A DNA stretch of 7,483 nt from an uncultured Lachnospiraceae bacterium (GTDB lineage Bacteria > Bacillota > Clostridia > Lachnospirales > Lachnospiraceae): positions 1 to 7,483 of the forward strand of contig CACZQX010000079.1 in assembly GCA_902783445.1 (NCBI GenBank), written 5' to 3'. Below are positions 1 to 5,467 of the stretch, piece after piece. Position numbers and translations under genes: made by a program. The notes under the pieces were generated by a model that did not search any database, was not told the origin of the DNA, and saw only the letters and a list, made by a program, of their open reading frames with translations. Numbering within the stretch: the stretch's first letter is position 1; each line of letters begins with the position of its first letter.

Positions 1-209
1 AGAATCGCATCTTTTGTCTTAGCCTTTTCCAAAGTTTCTTTAGTTAAGGGCTCACCGAACTTGTCGATAGAACAGCCGCCCATGTAGAGTTCTTCGTAAG
101 TTATCTTATGACCGTACTTAGCCATTGCAGCATCAATTACTTTGCGTGCCTGTGCCACAATCTCCGGTCCGATACCGTCACCCGGTATAACTCCTACGTT
201 AAATTCCAT
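1..209 (-). CDS. leuB: 3-isopropylmalate dehydrogenase, N-terminal part (cut by window edge)
   Basis: This is the first 69 codons of a gene running off the left edge. LeuB oxidatively decarboxylates 3-isopropylmalate with NAD+ in the cytoplasm, the third step of leucine synthesis. The translation opens with MEFNVGVIPGDGIGPEIV, the N-terminal nucleotide-binding signature of the isocitrate/isopropylmalate dehydrogenase family. It continues with MGGCSIDKFGEPLTKETLEK, which resembles the LeuB pattern (GGxxID..G.PL...TL) more than isocitrate dehydrogenase. The ATG at 207-209 has a good ribosome binding site (AAAGGAG, plus-strand 217-223) about 7 bases upstream. No other leu gene lies upstream; instead there is a 351-bp non-coding region with its own promoter candidate, so leuB appears to be first in its transcript. 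The catalytic residues lie outside the window, so isocitrate or tartrate dehydrogenase cannot be fully excluded. Confidence 0.85.
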   Translation of the reverse strand, partial: MEFNVGVIPGDGIGPEIVAQARKVIDAAMAKYGHKITYEELYMGGCSIDKFGEPLTKETLEKAKTKDAI

Positions 210-383
210 CTTGTGCTCCTTTCACATAAGAACCTTTACCCGCCTTTCTTTTAGACTTTAAATCATAAAAGACGAGTTGAATAAATTTCATGTTTTGATT
301 TTAGTTCAATTTAAAGATTCTGATTTTGGAAAAGTTTTTGTTATTGCTTAAGATTATCCAAAAATGCGTGAACAATTAGTAAT

Positions 384-412
384 ATGATAAACCATTAAAA
401 TAATTATTTCAA
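384..412 (-). promoter_or_regulatory. Probable sigma-A promoter of leuB
   Basis: On the minus strand, TTGAAA (plus 407-412) and TATCAT (plus 384-389) are separated by exactly 17 bp, and each box matches the housekeeping consensus at 5 of 6 positions. Transcription would start near 377, giving a leuB leader of about 168 nt. The leader has a weak imperfect palindrome at 249-272 but no recognisable riboswitch. A second, poorer -10 candidate (TATGAT, plus 262-267) lies nearer the gene without a good -35 box. Confidence 0.55.
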
Positions 413-420
413 CAATAATT
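402..420. repeat. Dyad AATTATT-N5-AATAATT on the leuB -35 box
   Basis: A perfect 7-bp inverted repeat with a 5-bp spacer covers the -35 box of the leuB promoter candidate, which is where a repressor operator would be expected. The arms are made only of A and T, so chance occurrence in this AT-rich region is fairly likely. Confidence 0.35.
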
Positions 421-434
421 TTATTCACTTTTGC

Positions 435-480
435 CATTTAAGATAGGAAAAAAATACACTATGATATTTCATCTTAAATG
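435..480. repeat. Perfect 10-bp inverted repeat upstream of the leuB promoter
   Basis: CATTTAAGAT at 435-444 is exactly the reverse complement of ATCTTAAATG at 471-480, with 26 bases between. The near edge lies about 22 bp upstream of the leuB -35 box. No T-run follows the structure on either strand, so it does not look like a terminator. A two-site operator or an activator site is possible, but no regulator can be named. Confidence 0.4.
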
Positions 481-511
481 TGAATTAATTTCACTTATTG
501 TTCCTTGAACT

Positions 512-530
512 ACTTCAATAACAACTTCAA
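512..530. repeat. Two ACTTCAA repeats 12 bp apart
   Basis: ACTTCAA occurs at 512-518 and 524-530. The same heptamer occurs three times, with 11- and 12-bp steps, across the promoter of the operon that ends here (2132-2161). The 5' copy is also part of the dyad TTGAA-CTAC-TTCAA (505-518). The repeated sequence and matching helical spacing suggest a binding site for one regulator on both sides of the two-gene operon. Confidence 0.4.
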
Positions 531-560
531 TGTCGCATCAATAAACATAAATATTTAAAC

Positions 561-1565
561 CTATTCATTAACCACATTCACAGGCTTACCATCCTCAAAA
601 GCCTTGATATTTCCCGCAACCAAGGTGATAAGTCTCCTGCGGGCTTCAATGGATGCCCATGCCACATGAGGCGTAAGAATCATGTTTTTGGCGCTAAGAT
701 ATGGGTGTCCTTTAGGCATCGGTTCCACAGTCAAAACATCTATAGCCGCTCCCGCAATCACACCATTATTAAGAGCGTCTTTTAAATCCTCTTCAACTAT
801 AACGCCGCCGCGACATGTGTTAATAAGAAAAGCGCTTGGCTTCATAAGCTTAAGAGTCTCTTTGTTTACAATGCCTTCCGTCTCCTTTGTTAAGGCGCAG
901 TGGAAGCTTAAGAAATCCGATTCTTTAAACAAGGTTTCCACATCCACCGCTTTCGGGCGCACTCCGTCATCACAGAAAATGTCAGTTTCAACCGGCGCTT
1001 TAGTTGCCACGAATGTTTTGGGAGTTCTGTTGTAGTAAATAACATTCATGCCGAAAGCCATGCCGATTTTAGCCACTTTGCTGCCGATGTTTCCAAGGCC
1101 GTAGATACCGAGGGTCTTACCCGTAAGCTCGAAGATAGGGTCCGCAAAATAGCTGAAAGTCCCTACTCTTGTCCAGTCCCCCGCCTGCACGGATTTATCA
1201 TACTTTGAAAGGCTTGTGGCAAATTCCAAAATCATAGCCCAGGTAAGGCCTGCCACGCTGTCTGTGGAATAGCCCGGCACATTAACCGCCAAAATGCCTC
1301 TTTTCTTAGCTTCTTCCAAGTCGATATTGTTATAACCGGTTGCAAAAACTCCCACCAATTTAAGGTTTGGTGCGGCATCGAAAACTTCCGCATCCAAAAC
1401 GGATTTGTTGGAAATAATCACGTTTGCATCGTCACGTCTTACCACTTCCAAAATCTCTTCGTGGCTTAAAATGTCGTAACAAGTTGTATTTCCGAGGGAT
1501 GTGATTTCTTCCAAAGAAACATCCCCGTTTGTAATTGTGTTTGTGTCTAATAAAACTATGTTCAT
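561..1565 (-). CDS. D-2-hydroxyacid dehydrogenase, glycerate dehydrogenase/hydroxypyruvate reductase type
   Basis: The 334-residue cytoplasmic oxidoreductase would interconvert a 2-oxoacid and a D-2-hydroxyacid, most likely hydroxypyruvate and D-glycerate. The family layout is complete: a substrate domain with ATGYNNID at 75-82, a Rossmann domain with GLGNIG at 156-161, and the catalytic triad Arg252 (NTCRGG), Glu281 (VEP) and His300 (TPHVAW). The second Rossmann strand ends in YYNRT (177-181) rather than an acidic residue, which hints at NADP(H) rather than NAD(H). Residues about 183-207 form a longer loop than usual. The ATG at 1563-1565 was chosen because the fold begins there (MNIVLLDTN); the frame stays open 46 codons further, but that stretch lies inside the nitroreductase gene and is not family-like. 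The ribosome binding site is modest (AAAAGAG). The gene starts 13 bases after the nitroreductase stop, so they form an operon. The exact substrate is not proven. Confidence 0.88.
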   Translation of the reverse strand: MNIVLLDTNTITNGDVSLEEITSLGNTTCYDILSHEEILEVVRRDDANVIISNKSVLDAEVFDAAPNLKLVGVFATGYNNIDLEEAKKRGILAVNVPGYSTDSVAGLTWAMILEFATSLSKYDKSVQAGDWTRVGTFSYFADPIFELTGKTLGIYGLGNIGSKVAKIGMAFGMNVIYYNRTPKTFVATKAPVETDIFCDDGVRPKAVDVETLFKESDFLSFHCALTKETEGIVNKETLKLMKPSAFLINTCRGGVIVEEDLKDALNNGVIAGAAIDVLTVEPMPKGHPYLSAKNMILTPHVAWASIEARRRLITLVAGNIKAFEDGKPVNVVNE

Positions 1566-1578
1566 GATAATCTCTTTT

Positions 1579-2091
1579 CTACATATAGCTAACCGTTTCT
1601 CCAATTTCTTTTCTGCTGTTGTGATTATCAAGGGGACCTGCACCCTCAGCAGCATATCCGAGATCCAAAAGCATAAGCACTTCCTCATTTGCAGGAAGTC
1701 CAAGAGCTGCAGCCATTTTCTCAGGGTCGAAATAATTTACCCAACAGCTGTCAACACCTTCGTTTTTCGCTGCCAAAATAAGATGAGTTGCAACGATAGT
1801 GGCATCTTCCACGCCGGAATCGCGCTTTTCGCCCGGATAAGTAAAAACATTGTTCTTATCAAAAGCAACCACTAAAACTGTAGGTGCGTTGTAACGGCAA
1901 GGTGATTCCCCATCAATCTTTGCCAAGTTTTCAGCTGACTGTACAACGTAAATGCGCTGTTCCTGCAAGTTTTTAGCTGTAGGCGCCAAACGACCGGCTT
2001 CCAAAATCGCATCAAGTTTTTCCTTTTCCACCTGCTTGTCGCTAAACTTTTTGCAAGAATACCTATCTCTAACAACTTCCTTAAAATCCAT
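1579..2091 (-). CDS. Nitroreductase-family FMN protein
   Basis: This 170-residue protein belongs to the FMN-dependent nitroreductase superfamily, which reduces nitro compounds, quinones or enones with NAD(P)H, usually as a cytoplasmic dimer. Visible hallmarks are the N-terminal flavin-phosphate segment RDRYSCKKF (8-16), RLAPTAKNLQ (34-43), a central helix VEDATIVATHLILAA (94-108), and the C-terminal LDLGY (142-146) followed by NSRKEIGETVSY, a usual family ending. The length is at the short end of the family, as in many clostridial members. The start at 2091 has a strong ribosome binding site (TAAGGAGG, plus 2099-2106). It is the first gene of a two-gene operon with the hydroxyacid dehydrogenase, behind a clear promoter. 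The physiological substrate cannot be told from sequence; pairing with a dehydrogenase suggests a redox or detoxification role. Confidence 0.88.
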   Translation of the reverse strand: MDFKEVVRDRYSCKKFSDKQVEKEKLDAILEAGRLAPTAKNLQEQRIYVVQSAENLAKIDGESPCRYNAPTVLVVAFDKNNVFTYPGEKRDSGVEDATIVATHLILAAKNEGVDSCWVNYFDPEKMAAALGLPANEEVLMLLDLGYAAEGAGPLDNHNSRKEIGETVSYM

Positions 2092-2126
2092 AATCAGACC
2101 TCCTTAGTATGTAACTCTTTTATTCC

Positions 2127-2155
2127 TTTATACTTCAATGTTACTTCAAAGTCAA
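2127..2155 (-). promoter_or_regulatory. Sigma-A promoter of the nitroreductase-hydroxyacid dehydrogenase operon
   Basis: On the minus strand, TTGACT (plus 2150-2155) and TATAAA (plus 2127-2132) are separated by exactly 17 bp, a near-consensus housekeeping promoter. It lies just downstream of the rplT terminator and about 36 bp before the nitroreductase start codon, so this operon is transcribed independently of the ribosomal protein operon. Confidence 0.75.
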
Positions 2156-2161
2156 CTTCAA
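2132..2161. repeat. Three ACTTCAA (TTGAAGT) repeats across the operon promoter
   Basis: ACTTCAA occurs at 2132-2138, 2143-2149 and 2155-2161, in steps of 11 and 12 bp, about one helical turn. The first two copies lie in the spacer of the promoter and the third touches the -35 box, so a protein bound to these repeats would control RNA polymerase access. Two further copies with a 12-bp step lie at 512-530. The regulator is unknown. Confidence 0.5.
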
Positions 2162-2190
2162 AGAAAAAAAGCACCGTCTTTCGACGATGC
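2161..2190 (-). terminator. Rho-independent terminator of infC-rpmI-rplT
   Basis: Read on the minus strand, GCATCGTC-GAAA-GACGGTGC forms an 8-bp stem (one G-U pair) closed by a stable GAAA tetraloop and is followed directly by seven T. It begins 15 bases after the rplT stop codon and separates the ribosomal operon from the nitroreductase promoter. Confidence 0.93.
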
Positions 2191-2205
2191 CCTTAAAAGC
2201 TTTAA

Positions 2206-2562
2206 TTAAGCGATTTTTTCTTTAGCTGTTTCTGCAAGTTTTGCAAATCCTTCAGCGTCGTTAACTGCCATTTCAGCTAACATTTTTCTGTTCATTTCAA
2301 CACCTGCAAGTTTAAGACCATACATAAATTTGCTGTATGAAAGTCCGTTGATTCTTGCTGCAGCATTGATTCTTGCAATCCATAACTGTCTGAACTGTCT
2401 TTTCTTCTGTTTACGTCCTGCATAAGAACTTGTTAAAGCTCTCATAACAGACTGTTTAGCAACTCTGTACTGTTTGCTTCTTGCGCCTCTGTAACCTTTG
2501 GCTAATTTTAATGTTCTATTATGTCTTTTTTTAGCGTTTAATCCGCCTTTAATTCTTGCCAT
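2206..2562 (-). CDS. rplT: 50S ribosomal protein L20
   Basis: The 118-residue protein is a full-length bacterial L20, an early-assembly protein of the large ribosomal subunit that binds 23S rRNA. The sequence begins MARIKGGLNAKKRHNRTLKL and has the basic N-terminal extension, then RQLWIARINAAARINGLSYS (58-77) and the globular C-terminal domain ending AETAKEKIA. GGAGG (plus 2571-2575) lies 8 bases before the ATG. It is the last gene of the classical infC-rpmI-rplT operon and is followed by a strong terminator. In Bacillus and Escherichia coli L20 is known to repress its own operon by binding the mRNA; the C-terminal RNA-binding domain is intact here, so the same may apply. Confidence 0.98.
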   Translation of the reverse strand: MARIKGGLNAKKRHNRTLKLAKGYRGARSKQYRVAKQSVMRALTSSYAGRKQKKRQFRQLWIARINAAARINGLSYSKFMYGLKLAGVEMNRKMLAEMAVNDAEGFAKLAETAKEKIA

Positions 2563-2584
2563 ATCTTATTCCTCCAATCTCTAC

Positions 2585-2610
2585 TTACCTACGAATTAAA
2601 CGTAAGGTAA
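2585..2610 (-). promoter_or_regulatory. Hairpin at the rpmI-rplT junction
   Basis: Plus-strand TTACCTACG (2585-2593) pairs with CGTAAGGTAA (2601-2610) with one bulged base, leaving a 7-base loop that contains the rpmI stop codon (2596-2598). No T-run follows, so it is not a terminator. It could affect mRNA stability or the translation of rplT, whose ribosome binding site is about 10 bases further on. Function is inferred. Confidence 0.4.
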
Positions 2611-2793
2611 AATCTTCTTCATGTTCTTTACATTTGTTGCATCTGTGATAGTTGCTTTACGAAGATTTCTCTTTCTTTTAGCAGATTTCTTTGTTAATAT
2701 ATGACTTTTGTATGCTTTCATTCTTTTTAATTCACCGCTACCTGTTTTTTTGAAACGTTTTGCAGCAGCTCTGCTTGTTTTAATCTTTGGCAT
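2596..2793 (-). CDS. rpmI: 50S ribosomal protein L35
   Basis: The 65-residue, very basic protein begins MPKIKTSRAAAKRFKKTGSG and contains KRMKAYKSHILTKKSAKRKR (23-42), the well-conserved L35 core. The length is normal for the family. It is a structural component of the large ribosomal subunit. A strong ribosome binding site (AAGGAGG, plus 2801-2807) precedes the ATG. It sits 20 bases after infC and 33 bases before rplT in the usual gene order. The C-terminus (ILPYV) is encoded within a hairpin that also covers the stop codon. Confidence 0.98.
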   Translation of the reverse strand: MPKIKTSRAAAKRFKKTGSGELKRMKAYKSHILTKKSAKRKRNLRKATITDATNVKNMKKILPYV

Positions 2794-2813
2794 AATGATT
2801 CCTCCTTAAAACT

Positions 2814-3320
2814 TTATCTTTTTTCTGTTAATATCATGCTCATACTTCTGCCTTCGAGTTTTGGTGCTTTGTCAATCATAGCAACATCCTCGAGCATAAG
2901 CGCAAAGTCGTCAAGTACATGTTTTGAGCTGGCCATATGAGCCATTTCTCTACCTCTGAAACGAAGTGTTACCTTAACTTTATCGCCTTTTTCAATAAAT
3001 TTTCTGGCCATGTTCGCTTTGGTGTTAAGATCATTAGCTTCAATGTTTGGAGATAAACGAACTTCTTTAACGTCCACAACCTTCTGCTTTTTCTTAGCTT
3101 CCTTTTCTTTGCGGGCAAGCTCGTACTTATACTTGCCATAGTCTACAATCTTACAAACCGGCGGCTCTGCCTTAGGGGCAATCTTAACAAGGTCAAGATC
3201 TGCATCCAAAGCCTTCTGATAAGCTTCTTTCGCACTCATGATACCAAGCTGTTCGCCGTCTTCACCGACAAGTCGTACTTCCTTATCTCTAATCTGTTCG
3301 TTAATCATTAACTCGCTAAT
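2814..3320 (-). CDS. infC: Translation initiation factor IF-3, ATT start codon
   Basis: The 168-residue factor binds the 30S subunit, prevents premature subunit joining and checks the start codon. The N-terminal domain shows INEQIRDKEVRL (6-17) and PPVCKIVDYGKYKYE (53-67). A lysine-rich linker (about 70-85) follows, then the C-terminal domain with VKEVRLSPNIE (84-94) and KVTLRFRGREM (116-126). I place the start at the ATT at 3318-3320, because GGAGGTG (plus 3327-3333) ends 6 bases before it. The in-frame ATG at 3306-3308 is about 20 bases from that site, and the TTG at 3333-3335 lies inside it. Known IF3 genes often use ATT for self-control, because IF3 discriminates against that codon. It heads the infC-rpmI-rplT operon behind a structured leader. 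Confidence 0.95.
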   Translation of the reverse strand: MSELMINEQIRDKEVRLVGEDGEQLGIMSAKEAYQKALDADLDLVKIAPKAEPPVCKIVDYGKYKYELARKEKEAKKKQKVVDVKEVRLSPNIEANDLNTKANMARKFIEKGDKVKVTLRFRGREMAHMASSKHVLDDFALMLEDVAMIDKAPKLEGRSMSMILTEKR

Positions 3321-3326
3321 AACTAG

Positions 3327-3333
3327 CACCTCC
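3327..3333 (-). promoter_or_regulatory. infC ribosome binding site that fixes the ATT start
   Basis: GGAGGTG on the minus strand is a near-perfect anti-16S match. The spacing from its GGAGG core to the ATT codon is 8 bases, the optimum, while the next ATG downstream is too far away and the upstream TTG overlaps the site itself. Confidence 0.85.
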
Positions 3334-3365
3334 AATCATTTCTCTAAACCGGAACAAATTTAATA

Positions 3366-3396
3366 TAAAAAGTGGATAATCACAGATTATCCACTT
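3366..3396 (-). terminator. Terminator-like hairpin (attenuator) in the infC leader
   Basis: On the minus strand AAGTGGATAATC and GATTATCCACTT form a perfect 12-bp stem with a TGT loop, running directly into a U-rich tract. It lies before infC rather than after a gene, and 34 bases ahead of the infC ribosome binding site, so it would reduce operon expression when formed. This is the expected position of an attenuator. Confidence 0.75.
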
Positions 3397-3507
3397 ATAA
3401 TATCTTAAACACAATTTGTTTATATTATAAACCCGAGTCGCCGTCGCTTACGCGAATATCAAGCGCTGAGGTGAGAGCGGATACTCTGCTTTGTTTTAAC
3501 CTTTGAT

Positions 3508-3537
3508 ATATTAACACACTCTTTCAAGCAATGTCAA
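3508..3537 (-). promoter_or_regulatory. Sigma-A promoter of infC-rpmI-rplT
   Basis: On the minus strand a perfect TTGACA (plus 3532-3537) is followed after 18 bp by TAATAT (plus 3508-3513), which carries an extended -10 TGT just before it. The predicted start is near 3501. The -35 box lies only 28 bp downstream of the response regulator stop codon. Confidence 0.75.
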
Positions 3538-3565
3538 CAATTATTTTATTATTTTTTTTCGCTAA

Positions 3566-4186
3566 TTAAAATCCCGGAATAATAAACTTCTTATCCACCA
3601 CGTCCACTTCCAGTTTGACTATGTTGGAATAGCCGCTTTTACTGAGCAAATTGCCGATGTGATAATTAAGAGTCGGAATCTTTATTCCCAGTCTTTCGCA
3701 AATCTCGGCACGGGAATAACCGTTAACCAGTTCCCTCAAAACCTCAAGCTCTCTTTCCGTAAACTCGCTGCTGTCCGCAAGACCTATGGTCATGTCCGGA
3801 GTTTGAGCCGGGTAAACGCGCTCACCTGCCATGGTTCTTTTCATTACATCAAGAAGCGCCTCTTCTTCGCTGTCTTTGTACCAAAAGCTGTCGCAGCCCG
3901 CTTCCTTGGCCTTTCTTATAAAAGATTCTTCGGGCATTGATGTAACGATAATTACTTTGATGTTAGGATAGTTCTTTTTAATCTTTGCCGCAGCTTCCAG
4001 ACCGTTTTCCCTGTGGGCCGTGTAAACGTCCATCAGCACCAAATTAACCCCTTTTGCACAGTACATTTCCGCCAATGCCGCATTTTCTATGGCATTTGAT
4101 AAGCAAAAATCCTCACTTTCTTCAATCATGTTTTCGAATGTTTTTCTTATGATTACTTGATCTTCAACAATCAAAACCGAATGCAT
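3566..4186 (-). CDS. LuxR/NarL-type two-component response regulator
   Basis: The 206-residue cytoplasmic protein has a receiver domain (about 2-120) and a C-terminal LuxR-type helix-turn-helix (about 141-195). Receiver residues are present: acidic pair Glu8-Asp9, phospho-acceptor Asp53 (LVLMDVY), Thr82 (VTS) and Lys104 (WYKD). The usual proline after the Asp53 strand is replaced by a TAHREN stretch. The DNA-binding domain shows FTERELEVLRELVNG and RAEICERLGIKIPTLNYHI, close to the family pattern. Phosphorylation by the adjacent NarL-type kinase would promote DNA binding. The ATG is 3 bases after the kinase stop, and its ribosome binding site (AGGAGGGAG) overlaps the last kinase codons, so translation is probably coupled. 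No good terminator follows; an A-rich stretch leads straight to the infC promoter. Targets are unknown; the operon's own divergent promoter region is a reasonable candidate. Confidence 0.92.
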   Translation of the reverse strand: MHSVLIVEDQVIIRKTFENMIEESEDFCLSNAIENAALAEMYCAKGVNLVLMDVYTAHRENGLEAAAKIKKNYPNIKVIIVTSMPEESFIRKAKEAGCDSFWYKDSEEEALLDVMKRTMAGERVYPAQTPDMTIGLADSSEFTERELEVLRELVNGYSRAEICERLGIKIPTLNYHIGNLLSKSGYSNIVKLEVDVVDKKFIIPGF

Positions 4187-4189
4187 TCG

Positions 4190-5467
4190 TTACTCCCTCC
4201 TAAGTAGTTCCAGTTTTATTTGCACTTTCCCTTTTTCCACCGACACTTCCATCTTTCCGCCTTCTTTTTCAACCCTTCTTCGAAGTCCGGTAAGACCGCC
4301 GCCTTCTTGTACAGAATCCGCAGACGTCTCACCGTTGTCGTAGATGATTACGTTATAGGAAAGTGTTTTTCTCTCTATCATTACATAAATTGTATCCGCA
4401 TTTGCATGCTTGATGGCATTTGTAAGAGCTTCCCTCGCAGCGCTTACAATAAGATATGCGATGTCTTCGTTTTTTGGGAGCTCGCCTATAACTTTCAACT
4501 TACAATCTAACATAGATGCGGCTTCTTGTAACTCGTCCATTAGACCTATTTGTGTATTTTCATCCTCAAATCCGGTCTTCATTTTTCTTATTATTTCAAG
4601 CCAGGTCTTAATCAAAGCATCTTCGTCGATATCTTTCTTTTCGTCCCAAGCCCTCCATCTGGTCATAATAACGGCACGACCCAGGCTGTCATGAATCTTA
4701 ACCTTGGATGATAAAATTTCTTCTTGCTTTTGAGTTTCCACCATGGTTTCCATCATGTTTTTAAGCTGTTTTTTGTGACCCTCAAGCTCCACGCGACTGC
4801 TGTTAAGCTCGTTGCTTATATTGCTCAGTCCCGTCACATCCACGGCTTTTATTTGATAAACTTTTTCGTTGTTTACAAGTATTGTTTCACGCTCAAATCG
4901 CCAAGATTTGTTTTCGCCCTTAATCAAAACGGAAGGCGAATCATCGCAGCCCGCAATATTTTCCCAAAACTTGTTTGCATTCCCGAGTCTTTTAAATCCC
5001 GACTCCTTAACCGCCGCATACATAGCGTGATTTGCAAGATACAATCTTCCTTTTTCCGATGCAAAGGCAATACCCATGGACATGTTGTTGATGGCATGTC
5101 TTGCTGAGCCTTCTCCCATTACATTGTTTTCTTTGTGCAATTCGTAATAGAAAGAAATAAACATTACGCCTACGGCGATTACTATTATAAAAACATACAA
5201 AGGCGCGGCAATACTGCCCAAAGAAAAAACATACACTTCATTGTTAAAGAGCGTTAAATCTCCCAAATACAAGATTCTTTGGGCTTCCAAAAGAAAAGAA
5301 TCTAAGAACAACAAAATCGCAAAAAGAGCCAAATATTTAAGGCAAGGTAAAAACTTTCGTGACCTGCTTCTGCACAAAAACATGCATGCCATGTATCCCA
5401 CGGCGCAGGCAAGTAAAACAGCTATCATAATCCAACGCAAAGTCGGAGACATATCGATAAAACTCAA
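4190..5467 (-). CDS. NarL-type membrane sensor histidine kinase
   Basis: The 425-residue protein has about three membrane segments (roughly 11-31, 43-61, 86-108). A PAS-like segment (about 121-215) and a coiled-coil linker (about 215-255) follow, then the kinase core. The phosphorylation box is KIHDSLGRAV with His259-Asp260, typical of kinases that pair with LuxR-type regulators. The ATPase domain has the N-box AAREALTNAIKHANA (343-357, with Glu346, Asn350, His354), DNGE at 377-380 and GGGLTGLRRRVEKEGG (389-404). The second glycine of the DxGxG motif appears missing. Almost no extracytoplasmic region is predicted, suggesting a membrane or cytoplasmic signal. The start is a TTG at 5465-5467, chosen because GGAGG (5477-5481) is 8 bases away; an ATG lies 5 codons on. 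TTG overlaps the TGA stop of the preceding gene. The signal is unknown. Confidence 0.9.
   Translation of the reverse strand: MSFIDMSPTLRWIMIAVLLACAVGYMACMFLCRSRSRKFLPCLKYLALFAILLFLDSFLLEAQRILYLGDLTLFNNEVYVFSLGSIAAPLYVFIIVIAVGVMFISFYYELHKENNVMGEGSARHAINNMSMGIAFASEKGRLYLANHAMYAAVKESGFKRLGNANKFWENIAGCDDSPSVLIKGENKSWRFERETILVNNEKVYQIKAVDVTGLSNISNELNSSRVELEGHKKQLKNMMETMVETQKQEEILSSKVKIHDSLGRAVIMTRWRAWDEKKDIDEDALIKTWLEIIRKMKTGFEDENTQIGLMDELQEAASMLDCKLKVIGELPKNEDIAYLIVSAAREALTNAIKHANADTIYVMIERKTLSYNVIIYDNGETSADSVQEGGGLTGLRRRVEKEGGKMEVSVEKGKVQIKLELLRRE

Larger units (their letters stand above)
210..560. other. AT-rich non-coding region between leuB and the hydroxyacid dehydrogenase gene
   Basis: These 351 bases hold no credible gene; the longest open stretches are a few codons with no ribosome binding site. 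Several regulatory-looking elements are visible: a minus-strand promoter (384-412), a dyad on its -35 box (402-420), a perfect 10-bp inverted repeat (435-444 with 471-480), a short dyad GTGAA/TTCAC (480-494), and two ACTTCAA repeats 12 bp apart (512-518, 524-530). No T-box signature such as AGGGTGG is present, so leucine-tRNA attenuation is not supported. No clear rho-independent terminator is seen for the gene ending at 561. Confidence 0.7.
3321..3501 (-). promoter_or_regulatory. Structured 5' leader of the infC-rpmI-rplT mRNA
   Basis: About 180 nt lie between the predicted transcription start (near 3501) and infC. Three structures follow each other on the minus strand. The first domain (3435-3486) nests three helices: GAGT (3483-3486) with ACTC (3435-3438), CCG (3478-3480) with CGG (3441-3443), and CGCTT (3461-3465) with AAGCG (3445-3449). 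The second is a hairpin of 9 bp (3422-3430 with 3395-3403) with an inner 5-bp helix AAACA/TGTTT. The third is a terminator-like hairpin (3370-3396) that shares two bases with the second. Firmicute infC operons are known to be controlled by L20-dependent attenuation through such leaders; I infer the same class here but cannot match it to a specific RNA family. Confidence 0.7.

Noticed and set aside
322..336. CodY-like box (GATTTTGGAAAAGTT) in the leuB leader
   Set aside because: It has five mismatches to the 15-bp consensus, including the central positions, which is not distinguishable from chance in AT-rich DNA.
435..480. Inverted repeat as the terminator of the nitroreductase operon
   Set aside because: The stem has only two G/C pairs, the loop is 26 bases, and no T-run follows the 3' arm on either strand.
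210..560. T-box leucine riboswitch upstream of leuB
   Set aside because: No AGGGTGG-type T-box sequence or GC-containing terminator/antiterminator pair is present on the minus strand.
1566..1703. 46-codon N-terminal extension of the hydroxyacid dehydrogenase
   Set aside because: The stretch lies entirely inside the nitroreductase gene in another frame, is not like the family, and the fold starts exactly at the ATG at 1563-1565.
3321..3335. TTG start for infC five codons upstream of ATT
   Set aside because: The TTG overlaps the ribosome binding site itself and no other site lies upstream of it.
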